NCBI GenBank assembly: GCA_003242675.1
Contig: QGVE01000066.1
Location: forward strand, 1-13,942
Origin: Bacillota bacterium
Lineage (GTDB): Bacteria > Bacillota_E > Symbiobacteriia > Symbiobacteriales > Symbiobacteriaceae
Reading direction: 5' to 3'
DNA length: 13,942 bases
Positions 6,667 to 13,928 of this stretch are shown piece after piece (the first letter of the stretch is position 1; every line of letters begins with the position of its first letter). Position numbers and translations under genes: made by a program. Under the pieces are notes generated by a model. The model ran no database searches. It was given only the letters and a program-made list of their open reading frames with translations, and was not told where the DNA came from.

Positions 6667-8015
6667 CTACTGCCGGCCCGTCCGGGCCTTCCATTCCCGG
6701 ATCTTCCGCGCCGCCGTGGTCTGGTGAATCCCCAGCGCCCGGCCCACCTTCACGGAGCTGCCGAACCGGCGGTAGGCCTCCCCGACCAGCTCCAGCTCCA
6801 GCGCCGCCAAGGCCTCCTTGAGCGGCACGATCTCCCGTACCTGCACCGGTGGCCCGCCGGGCGGGAGCAGGGGCAGGTGCTCGGGCCGGATCTCCCGCTC
6901 ATCCAGCGTGACCACCAGCCGCTCGACGAGGTTCTCCAGCTCCCGCACGTTGCCCGGCCAGGGGTGAGCCATGAGGCGCGCCATCGCCTCCGGCGTGAAG
7001 GTGCGCTCCACCCGGTACCGGTTTCCAGGAAGGCCCGGGCCAGGACGGGGATGTCCTCGGGCCGCTCGCGCAGGGGCGGGATCCGGATCGGCACCACGTT
7101 GAGCCGGTAGTAGAGATCGGCCCGGAAGCGGCCCTCGGCCACCATGGCCTCCAGGTCGCGGTGCGTGGCGGCGATGATGCGGATGTCCACCGCGGTGGGG
7201 GTCACCGCCCCCAGCCGGATGATGCGCCGCTCCTGGATGACGTGCAGCAGCTTGACCTGCAGCTCCAGGGGCACGTCGCCGATTGCGTCAATGAAGAGCG
7301 TCCCGCCGTGGGCCTGCTCGATCAGCCCCGGCTTGCCCTCGCGCCGCGCACCCTTGAACGAGCCCGGGGAGTAGCCGAACAGCTCGGACTCCAGCAGGCT
7401 CCCGGGCAGGGCGGCGCAGTCGATCCGAACGAACGGGCGGCTGCGGCGCGGGCTCAGCCGGTGGATTTCGGCCGCCAGCACTCCCTTGCCCACCCCCGAC
7501 TCCCCCAGGAGCAGGATCGTGGAGTCCACCGGCGCCACCCGCCGGACCAGGTCCATCACGCGCTGCATGGCGGGCGACGAGCCGACGACCTCGGTGCGCC
7601 CGGCCTGCCCGGCGCGCAGCCCGGCCAGCTCGTGGTGGTACCGCTCCCGGTCCTGGGCCATGCGCTCCACCTGCCGCTGGAGCCGGTCCAGCTCGGTGAT
7701 GTCCCGGGCCGTGGCCAGCACCCAGCCATCCGGCAGCGGCGCCGCCGTCAGGGCCAGGCGGCGGCCGGCGCGCTCCAGGATCAACGCCTGCCGCTCCCGG
7801 GTCTCCAGGCACCGGCGGAGGACCGGCGGGAGCCAGACGCCGGCGGCCTCCAGGTCGGCCGGCCGGCGGCCCAGCAAGTCGTCCTGGCGGGCGCCCAGGA
7901 GCTGCGCCATGGCGCCGTTCACCAGCCGGATCCGCCCGTCCGGCGCGACCGCCAGGACGCCTTCGACCAGCCCGTCCAGCAGGGCGGTGACGAGGCTTTC
8001 TCCTAGCGGAGCCAT
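6667..8015 (-). pseudogene. PAS / sigma-54-interaction AAA+ / Fis-HTH regulator, frameshifted
   Basis: This is a bacterial enhancer-binding protein that would activate sigma-54 promoters, transcribed away from the ligase/liv operon. A PAS-like domain occupies about residues 10-105, followed by a short coiled coil (105-135). The AAA+ domain has Walker A GESGVGKG (171-178) and extends to the sequence [21 protein letters not shown]. There the frame breaks near 7020-7026. The matching continuation, [20 protein letters not shown] and [15 protein letters not shown], lies in another frame and ends with a Fis-type helix-turn-helix ([20 protein letters not shown]). Restoring one A in the AAA run (complement of 7022-7024) would rejoin the frames. 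Two key residues are also abnormal: Walker B reads FIDAIGD (Ala244 for Glu) and the sigma-54 contact loop GSFKGA (218-223) has Lys for Thr. The start at 8015 has GGGAGGGG just ahead. Family resemblance is to TyrR/RocR-like Firmicute regulators. Confidence 0.88.
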
Positions 8016-8035
8016 GCACACCCCTCCCGGTTGCC

Positions 8036-8061
8036 GCATAAGTCATAATTCTCTGTTATGC
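8036..8061. promoter_or_regulatory. Inverted repeat GCATAA-N14-TTATGC by regulator start
   Basis: Perfect 6-bp arms at 8036-8041 and 8056-8061 lie 21-46 bases upstream of the regulator start codon. Related GCATA/GCATGC words recur at about 8093-8111. It could be an autoregulatory operator or overlap the regulator's promoter. No experimental or family evidence assigns a binder. Confidence 0.35.
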
Positions 8062-8210
8062 AGACGATTCCTGCTTAGGGCTCCAAGCGCCATTGCATAG
8101 CCCCGGCATGCGAAGCCTGGCGCGGCTTCCGGGGTCGCCTCCGCCCACCGGTCGCCTGGTGGGGTAAGCACGTGCGCTTAGGGTCCGCGCTCGATCGGCG
8201 CATCCGTTGT

Positions 8211-8239
8211 GTGCCCCCCTGATTGGTTCAGGGGGGCAC
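8211..8239. promoter_or_regulatory. 12-bp inverted repeat, candidate enhancer (UAS)
   Basis: Perfect arms GTGCCCCCCTGA (8211-8222) and 8228-8239 flank a 5-base centre. Its midpoint lies about 115 bases upstream of the transcription start predicted from the sigma-54 promoter, the usual distance for an activator binding site. A CCTTTTCC stretch follows, so a terminator or attenuator function is an alternative, though no upstream + strand gene needs terminating here. Confidence 0.5.
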
Positions 8240-8313
8240 AAGCCTTTTCCGGAGAGGGTTGCCGGCCGGGCAGGCGCCGTTTTTCCCGGCCTTCGCCCGC
8301 GGGTTGGCGTGGG

Positions 8314-8329
8314 TTGGCACATCCCTTGC
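8314..8329 (+). promoter_or_regulatory. Sigma-54 (-24/-12) promoter of the ligase/liv operon
   Basis: TTGGCACATCCCTTGC matches the consensus TGGCAC-N5-TTGC exactly, with the invariant GG (8316-8317) and GC (8328-8329) 12 bases apart. Transcription should start near 8340, giving a leader of about 20 bases with a GGAAGGGGGAG ribosome binding site before ATG 8362. The gene for a sigma-54 activator lies directly upstream and divergent, which supports the call independently. Confidence 0.88.
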
Positions 8330-8361
8330 GTTCAAAGGACCGGCGGGGAAGGGGGAGTGCG

Positions 8362-9699
8362 ATGCGGATCGAGCTTGACCGGCCCCACTGGCAGCCGGCC
8401 ATCGAGCGCATGGGGCGCGCGGAACTGGCGCAGCTTCAGGCGGAGCGGCTCCGCGCGCAGGTTGCGCGGGCCCTGGCGTCGCCCTTTTACCGCCGGCTCT
8501 GGCAGGGCGTCGGGCCCGTCGACCCCATGGACTTCCGCACGCCGGCCGACGTGGCCCGGCTGCCCTTCCTGTACAAGTCGGACCTGGTGGACGCACAGCT
8601 GCGTGAGCCGCCGCTGGGCGACCTGCCGATGAGCCCGGCCGAGGCGCGCCGGGAGGTCTACCCGGTGCACGTGGTCGGGGGCTCCCTCTACACCGTGTAC
8701 GGCGAGCAGGACCTGGCCCGCACCGCCGAGATCGGCGCCCGCATCATGTGGGGGCTCGGGCTCCGGCCCGGGGAGCTGATCCACAACGCCTTCGCCTACG
8801 GCCTCTTCGCAGGGGGCATCTCCTGGCACCGGGCCGCCCGGGCGATGGGGGCGGCGATCATCCCCATCGGCACCGACTCGGTCAAGCGGCAGGTGGAGAT
8901 GCTCTTCAACTTCCGGCCGGTGATGTTCATCGGTGCACCGTCCCACGCCCTCTACCTGGCCGAGCGCATCCGGGAGCGGGGCCTCTCGCCCCGGGATATC
9001 GGGCTGCGCTACGGGTTGTTCGGCGGCGAGCCCGGCGCCGGCGAGCCGGTCACCCGCGGGCGGCTGGAGCGGCTGTACGGCTGCCCCGCCTTCGACTTCT
9101 ACGGCATCACCGAGGTCGGTCCGCTCCTGGCCGGCGAGTGCCGGCTCCAGGCAGGGCTCCACTGGCAGGAGGACCACGTGCTGGTGGAGGTCATCAACCC
9201 GACGACGCTGGCGCCGTGCGCCGAGGGGGAGACGGGCGTGCTGGTGCTGACCGACCTCACCCGGGAGGACATGCCGCTCATCCGGTACTGGACCGGCGAC
9301 CTGGCGACCCTGGTCACCGAGCCTTGCGGCTGTGGCCGCACCCTCGCCCGGTCGCCCGGCGGGGTGCGGGGCCGCCTGGACGAGCTGGTGATGATCCGCG
9401 GGGCCAAGTTCTACCCGGCGCAGGTGGAGCGGCTGCTCTCCGGTTACGGCTGCCTGGCGGAAGAGTACCGGATCGTGCTGGAGCGGGACCCGGTCACCTG
9501 GCTGGACCGGTGCACGGTGCAGGTGGAGGCGGCGCCCGGGGAACTGCCCCCGCCGGCCCTGGCGGAGCGCATCGGCCGGCGACTTTCGGACGAGCTGGCC
9601 GTGGACTTCACCGTGGAGATCCTTCCCTACGGCTCGCTGGAGCGGTCGCCGCGCCGGGGGCGGATCATCGACCGGCGCGCGGAGGCGTGGGGACTGTGA
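8362..9699 (+). CDS. Phenylacetate-CoA ligase (PaaK) family protein with altered nucleotide loop
   Basis: This encodes 445 residues of the PaaK branch of adenylate-forming enzymes, which normally convert phenylacetate or related acids to CoA thioesters with ATP. Family features are clear: HNAFAYGLFAGG, the A5-type motif YGITEVGP (247-254), GLHWQEDH, PLIRYWTGD, EPCGCGRT and IRGAKFYPAQVE near the C-terminal subdomain. The SSGTTGxPT phosphate-binding loop expected soon after the conserved VH (residues 102-103) is absent; the sequence reads VVGGSLYTVYG (104-114), shorter by a few residues. The protein may therefore be inactive, use another acyl donor or have a changed role. The start ATG 8362 follows a G-rich ribosome binding site and the sigma-54 promoter. 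It is the first gene of the operon; the true substrate is unknown. Confidence 0.85.
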   Translation: MRIELDRPHWQPAIERMGRAELAQLQAERLRAQVARALASPFYRRLWQGVGPVDPMDFRTPADVARLPFLYKSDLVDAQLREPPLGDLPMSPAEARREVYPVHVVGGSLYTVYGEQDLARTAEIGARIMWGLGLRPGELIHNAFAYGLFAGGISWHRAARAMGAAIIPIGTDSVKRQVEMLFNFRPVMFIGAPSHALYLAERIRERGLSPRDIGLRYGLFGGEPGAGEPVTRGRLERLYGCPAFDFYGITEVGPLLAGECRLQAGLHWQEDHVLVEVINPTTLAPCAEGETGVLVLTDLTREDMPLIRYWTGDLATLVTEPCGCGRTLARSPGGVRGRLDELVMIRGAKFYPAQVERLLSGYGCLAEEYRIVLERDPVTWLDRCTVQVEAAPGELPPPALAERIGRRLSDELAVDFTVEILPYGSLERSPRRGRIIDRRAEAWGL

Positions 9700-9757
9700 G
9701 GCTGTGCGGCCCCGGACCGGCACGAAGTCGGGGTCAGAGCAGAGGAGGTGGCAGAGG

Positions 9758-10540
9758 GTGAGCGAGGTGCATCTGGCTGTCGAGGACGTGGCGATCGGGT
9801 TCGGTGGGGTGAAGGCCCTGGACGGGGTCTCCCTGACCGCGCGCAGGGGCTCCATCACCAGCATCATCGGCCCGAATGGGGCGGGGAAGACCAGCCTGAT
9901 CAACTGCATCTCAGGACGCTACATCCCGCAGCAGGGGCGGATCCTGTTCGAGGGGCGCGACATCACCCGGATGCCGCCGGCCCGGCGGGCGGAGCTGCGC
10001 ATCGCCCGCACGTTCCAGAACATCGCCCTGTTCAAGCACATGACCGTGCTGGAGAACCAAATGGTCGGCCGCCACGCCCTCATGCGCTCGGGGCTGCTCG
10101 CCTGCGGGCTCTACTGGGGCCCGGCCAGACGGGAGGAGATCGAGCACCGGAAGGCCGTGGAGGAGATCATCGACTTCCTGGAGATCGCGCACGTGCGGCG
10201 CAAGCCGGTGGGGATGCTCCCCTACGGCCTTCAGAAACGGGTGGAGCTGGGCAGGGCCCTGGCGCTGGAGCCCCGGCTGCTCCTCCTGGATGAGCCGATG
10301 GCCGGCATGAACACCGAGGAGAAGGAGGACATGGTCCGCTTCATCCTCGACATCAACCAGGAGCGGGGCGTCACCTGCGTCCTGATCGAGCACGACATGG
10401 GCGTGGTGATGGACATCTCCGACTGGGTCGTGGTGCTCGACTTCGGCCGGAAGATCGGCGAGGGGACGCCGGACGAGGTGCGGCGGAACCCGGACGTGAT
10501 CCGGGCCTACCTGGGCGACAAGGACCTACAGGTGGTGTAA
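9758..10540 (+). CDS. livG: Branched-chain amino acid type ABC transporter ATP-binding protein LivG
   Basis: This cytoplasmic ATPase has 260 residues and powers a Liv/HAAT-type importer for branched-chain amino acids, amides or small organic acids. Walker A is GPNGAGKTS (38-46), the Q-loop Gln87 sits in ARTFQNI, the signature is LPYGLQKRVELGRAL (from 154), Walker B is LLLLDEPMAGMN (from 174) and the switch His212 is in EHDMG. The LPYG form of the signature is usual in a subgroup of LivG proteins next to acyl-CoA ligase genes. GTG 9758 is chosen because AGGAGGTG (9743-9750) lies 7 bases ahead; an in-frame ATG at 9704 would put the ribosome binding site inside the gene. It follows the PaaK-like gene by 58 bases and precedes the acyl-CoA ligase by 13. 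Confidence 0.93.
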   Translation: MSEVHLAVEDVAIGFGGVKALDGVSLTARRGSITSIIGPNGAGKTSLINCISGRYIPQQGRILFEGRDITRMPPARRAELRIARTFQNIALFKHMTVLENQMVGRHALMRSGLLACGLYWGPARREEIEHRKAVEEIIDFLEIAHVRRKPVGMLPYGLQKRVELGRALALEPRLLLLDEPMAGMNTEEKEDMVRFILDINQERGVTCVLIEHDMGVVMDISDWVVVLDFGRKIGEGTPDEVRRNPDVIRAYLGDKDLQVV

Positions 10541-10553
10541 GGGGGGTGGTGTG

Positions 10554-12530
10554 GTGAGCGCAGAGCGGCTGGACACGCTGCCGAAGCGGCTGCAGGCGAT
10601 GGCCCGGAAACACGGCCGCAGCCGGGTCGCCCTCCGGGAGAAGGAGTACGGGATCTGGCAGGAGTACACGTGGCAGGACTACCTGGACCACGTGCGCGAC
10701 TTCTGCCTGGGGCTGGTCTCCCTGGGGTTCCGGCGGGGCGACAAGATCGCCATCGTGGGGGACAACCGGCCGGAGTGGGTCATCGCTGAGCTGGCCGCGC
10801 AGTCGGCCGGCGGCACGTCGGTGGGCATCTACCAGGACTCGCTGGCCCGGGAGATGGCGTACGTCATCGACCACTCGGATGCGGTCATCGTCGTCGCGGA
10901 GGACCAGGAGCAGGTCGACAAGATCCTGGAGGTGCGGGACCTGATCCCGAAGGTGCGGCACCTCATCTACTACGACCCCAAGGGGCTCCGCACGTACACC
11001 GACCCGTGGCTCCTGTACTTCCCAAAGGTGATGGAGCTGGGGCGCGAGTACGGCCGGCAGCACCCCGGCCTCTTCGAGGAGATGGTCGCCGCGGGGGACG
11101 GGGAGGACACCGCGATCATCTGCTACACGTCGGGGACGACGGGCCACCCCAAGGGCGCCATGCTCAGCCACCGGAACCTGCTGGCGATGGGCGACACGAT
11201 CCAGATGGTGGACCCGCTGACCCCGGATGACGACTTCCTCTCGTTTCTGCCCCTGGCCTGGATCGGCGAGCAGATGACCGCCCTGGCCATGCACCTCTCC
11301 ATCGGCTTTACGGTGAACTTCCCCGAGGAGCCGGACACGGTGCAGGAGAACCTGCGGGAGATCGGGCCGCACGTGATGTTCTCCCCGCCCCGCATCTGGG
11401 GGGACATGGTCACCCGGGTGCAGGTGCGGATCCAGGACGCCGGCTGGCTGAAGCGGAAGCTGTGGGAGTTCTTCCTCCCGGTGGGGCTCCGGGTGGCCGA
11501 TGCCCGCTTCGCCCACCAGCCGGTCCCGCTGAAGGACCGCCTGCTTTACGCCCTGGGCGAACTGCTGGTCTTCAGCGCCGTGAAGGACCACCTGGGCCTG
11601 TCCCGGCTGAAGCGGGCCTACACCGGCGGCGCGGCGCTGGGCCCCGATGTGTTCCGCTTCTACCACGCCCTGGGCGTGAACCTGAAGCAGATCTACGGAC
11701 AGACGGAGATCGTGGGGATCGCCGTGCGGCACCGGGACGGCGACATCCGCTTCCACACGGTGGGCACGCCGTTGCCCGGCGGCGAGATGGCCATCTCGCC
11801 GGAGGGGGAGATCCTGCTCCGGAGCCGGGCGGTCTTCCAGGGGTACTACAAGATGCCCGAGGAGAGCGCCCGGGCCCTGGCCGGCGGCTGGCTGCACACC
11901 GGCGACGCCGGGTACATCGAGGAGGAGTCGGGCCACCTGGTGGTGATCGACCGGCTGAAGGACGTGATGCGGCTCAGCACCGGCGAGATCTTCTCGCCCA
12001 ACTTCATCGAGAACAAGCTCAAGTTCTCCCCCTACATAAAGGAAGCGGTCGTGGTGGGCGACGGCCGCACCCACGTGGTCGCGATGGTCAACATCGACCT
12101 GCAGTCGGTGGGCCACTGGGCCGAGGGGCGGGGGATCGCGTACACCACCTACCAGGACCTGTCCCAGAAGGGCCTGGTGCTGGACCTGATCGCCGGCGAG
12201 ATCGAGCGGGTCAACGCCCAGCTGCCCGAGGCGGCCCGCATCCGGTCGTTCGTCATCCTGCACAAGGAGCTGGACGCCGATGACGAGGAGCTGACCCGCA
12301 CCCGGAAGCTCCGGCGCGGGTTCGTCTACCAGAAGTACGCCCCGGTGATCGAGGGGCTCTACTCCGGGGCGGAGGAGATCCCGGTGCAGAGCCGGGTGCG
12401 GTACCGGGACGGCCGGGAGACGGTCATCGAGACGGTGCTGCAGGTGCGAAGGCTCCTGCCGCCGCCGGACAAGCCCCGGGCGAGTGAGCAGCCCGGGCCG
12501 CGGGCGGCCGGAGGGGGTGTGATGGGATGA
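10554..12530 (+). CDS. AMP-dependent acyl-CoA synthetase (long-chain fatty acid-CoA ligase type)
   Basis: This encodes 658 residues of an ANL-superfamily ligase that forms acyl-CoA from a carboxylic acid, ATP and CoA. Core motifs are intact: YTSGTTGHPKG (191-201), YGQTE (381-385), TGD (449-451) and DRLKD (466-470). A basic RTRKLRRG segment near the C-terminus holds the likely catalytic lysine. Length and layout resemble FadD15-type long-chain synthetases, but its place between livG and livH suggests the substrate is whatever the transporter imports, perhaps an aromatic or branched acid. Two adjacent GTG codons (10551, 10554) are possible starts; 10554 gives better spacing to GGGGGGTGG at 10541. 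Its TGA overlaps the livH ATG (ATGA), indicating translational coupling. It has an intact nucleotide loop, unlike the PaaK-like protein, so it could supply the operon's ligase activity. Confidence 0.88.
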   Translation: MSAERLDTLPKRLQAMARKHGRSRVALREKEYGIWQEYTWQDYLDHVRDFCLGLVSLGFRRGDKIAIVGDNRPEWVIAELAAQSAGGTSVGIYQDSLAREMAYVIDHSDAVIVVAEDQEQVDKILEVRDLIPKVRHLIYYDPKGLRTYTDPWLLYFPKVMELGREYGRQHPGLFEEMVAAGDGEDTAIICYTSGTTGHPKGAMLSHRNLLAMGDTIQMVDPLTPDDDFLSFLPLAWIGEQMTALAMHLSIGFTVNFPEEPDTVQENLREIGPHVMFSPPRIWGDMVTRVQVRIQDAGWLKRKLWEFFLPVGLRVADARFAHQPVPLKDRLLYALGELLVFSAVKDHLGLSRLKRAYTGGAALGPDVFRFYHALGVNLKQIYGQTEIVGIAVRHRDGDIRFHTVGTPLPGGEMAISPEGEILLRSRAVFQGYYKMPEESARALAGGWLHTGDAGYIEEESGHLVVIDRLKDVMRLSTGEIFSPNFIENKLKFSPYIKEAVVVGDGRTHVVAMVNIDLQSVGHWAEGRGIAYTTYQDLSQKGLVLDLIAGEIERVNAQLPEAARIRSFVILHKELDADDEELTRTRKLRRGFVYQKYAPVIEGLYSGAEEIPVQSRVRYRDGRETVIETVLQVRRLLPPPDKPRASEQPGPRAAGGGVMG

Positions 12531-13420
12531 GCAGCGGCTTCGGCTTCTTCCTGAACCTCTTGGTGAACGGCATCGTCGTCGGGGCGCTCTACGCCCTGGT
12601 GGCGCTGGGCTTCGTGCTCATCTACAAGGCCAGCGGGGTGCTCAACCTGGCCCAGGGCGAGCTGGTGCTGCTCGGGGCCTACATCGGGCTCACGTTCACC
12701 ACCGGGCTCAAGATGCCGTTCGCGCTGGCCCTGGTCCTGACGATTGTGGTCAGCGCGCTGGTGGGCGTGGCCATCGAGCGCGCCGTGCTCCGCCCGTTCA
12801 TCGGCGAGCCGCCGATCTCGATCATCATGGTGACGATGGGGCTCTCCTTCCTCATCAAGGCCGTGATCCACGCGATTTGGGGCACCGACATGCGCTCCTT
12901 CCAGGGGCTGTTCCGCAGCCAGCCCATCGTCATCGGGCCGGTGGCCATCTCGGAGGTCTTCCTCTGGGGTCTGGTGGCGGCACTGGTCCTGCTCATCCTG
13001 CTCAACGCCTTCTTCAAGTACAGCCTGCTGGGCATCGCCATGCGGGCGACGGCCGACGACGAGCAGGCGGCGCTCTCGATGGGGATCTCGGTGAAGCGCG
13101 TCCTGGCCGCGACGTGGGCGGTGGCGGCGATGGTCGCGGCGGTGGGCGGTATCTTCCTGGGCAACATCGCCGGCGTCAACCCCCTGCTCACCTCATACGG
13201 CCTGAAGGTGCTGCCGGTGGCGATCCTCGGCGGGCTGGACTCGATCCCCGGCGCGATCCTCGGCGGGTTCATCATCGGCATCCTGGAGGCCCTGACCGGC
13301 GGTTACCTGGACCAGTACCTGACCGGCATCAAGGAAGTGGTGCCGTTCGTGATCATGGTCATCATCCTGCTGATCAAGCCGTACGGCCTGTTCGGCAAGG
13401 AGATCATCGAAAGGGTGTAG
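12527..13420 (+). CDS. livH: Liv-type ABC transporter permease LivH
   Basis: This inner-membrane permease of a branched-chain amino acid/HAAT-family importer has 297 residues and about eight hydrophobic segments. Family landmarks are the N-terminal NGIVVGALYALVALGFVLIY, then GVLNLAQGELVLLGAY, the cytoplasmic coupling loop AMRATADDEQAALSMGI and the late GGLDSIPGAILGG. ATG 12527 overlaps the TGA of the ligase gene, with GGAGGGGG at 12510. It should pair with LivM, but the livM gene immediately downstream is destroyed, so this permease may have no partner unless one is encoded elsewhere. Confidence 0.94.
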   Translation: MSSGFGFFLNLLVNGIVVGALYALVALGFVLIYKASGVLNLAQGELVLLGAYIGLTFTTGLKMPFALALVLTIVVSALVGVAIERAVLRPFIGEPPISIIMVTMGLSFLIKAVIHAIWGTDMRSFQGLFRSQPIVIGPVAISEVFLWGLVAALVLLILLNAFFKYSLLGIAMRATADDEQAALSMGISVKRVLAATWAVAAMVAAVGGIFLGNIAGVNPLLTSYGLKVLPVAILGGLDSIPGAILGGFIIGILEALTGGYLDQYLTGIKEVVPFVIMVIILLIKPYGLFGKEIIERV

Positions 13421-13424
13421 GCCT

Positions 13425-13543
13425 GTGCAGAAGCTGTTGCGCTACCCCTTCGCCATGGAGTGCGGGGTGTACATCACCACCTACGAGCAGGACCACGCCC
13501 TGCACCAGACGCCGCTCGCCGTGGCCCGCGGATGGCTGGCTGT
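13425..13543 (+). pseudogene. livM: livM, 5' remnant (rest deleted)
   Basis: GTG 13425 starts 4 bases after the livH stop. The first 40 or so residues contain CGVYITTYEQDHALHQTP and RGWLAV, which resemble the N-terminal tail of LivM permeases in this type of cluster, just before the first membrane segment should begin. Instead of hydrophobic segments the frame continues as an arginine/serine-rich nonsense tail and stops at 13656-13658, because the sequence from about 13544 codes for the end of a different protein in another frame. Nearly all of the roughly 300-residue permease is missing. Confidence 0.72.
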
Positions 13544-13912
13544 AGCCCTGAGGGCTTCGTCGGCACCCCCGCCTTCGCCTTCCCGTACGACGAGGGCCCG
13601 GGCATCGACGAGGCGGTGGCGTACGCCGAGAAGATCGGCCTCAAGCGTGAGGACCTGACCCAGAAGTGGCTGCAGGGCTGGGTGTTCGGCCGCATCCTCA
13701 CGGAGGCGATCCGGCGGGCGGGCGACAACGTCACCGGCGAGACCGTGAAGGCCGCGTTCGAGACCTTCAGCGAGGTGGACCTGGGCGGCATCGGCGCCCC
13801 GCTCACCTTCACGCCCACCGACCACGGCGGCACCGACAAGGCCCGCATCTACCAGGTGCAGAACGGCCGCTTCGTGCCCCTGACGGACTTCGTGGAGCCC
13901 AAGGGGAAGTAA
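13544..13912 (+). pseudogene. livJ: livJ-type substrate-binding protein, 3' remnant
   Basis: From SPEGFVGTPAFAFPYDEG to the TAA at 13910 the frame encodes about 122 residues matching the C-terminal end of type I periplasmic binding proteins of Liv-type transporters: KWLQGWVFGRILTEAIRRAG, then VTGETVKAAFETF, then TFTPTDHGGTDKARIYQVQ. The signal peptide, lipobox and first roughly two thirds of the binding domain are absent. It is in a different frame from the livM remnant, and no start codon with a ribosome binding site precedes it. Normal gene order would be livH-livM-livJ, so one deletion from early livM to late livJ explains both remnants. Confidence 0.75.
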
Positions 13913-13928
13913 GCTGTGAGGTGGTCCG

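Larger units (their letters stand above)
8016..8361. other. Divergent control region between regulator and ligase/liv operon
   Basis: This 346-base gap has no supported gene. It contains a GCATAA-N14-TTATGC inverted repeat beside the regulator start (8036-8061), an interrupted hairpin (8101-8134), a CCCACC/GGTGGG inverted repeat (8144-8163), an imperfect palindrome TAAGCACGTGCGCTTA (8165-8180), a 12-bp hairpin (8211-8239) and a sigma-54 promoter (8314-8329). The concentration of inverted repeats is what an enhancer region for a dimeric activator would look like. A + strand reading frame covering much of 8209-8361 is an upstream extension of the ligase frame without its own ribosome binding site. 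Confidence 0.7.

Noticed and set aside
8332..9909. A 525-codon minus-strand open frame opposite the PaaK-like gene
   Set aside because: The composition is typical of antisense frames in GC-rich genes, it has no family motifs, and the + strand frame has clear PaaK homology.
10217..10234. LPYGLQ in place of LSGGQ as a defect in LivG
   Set aside because: LPYG-type signatures are a known normal variant in this branch of Liv ATPases, and all other ATPase motifs are intact.
12482..12491. A GAGTGAGCAG word in the tail of the acyl-CoA synthetase as a third heptad array
   Set aside because: Only one unit is present, which chance can explain.
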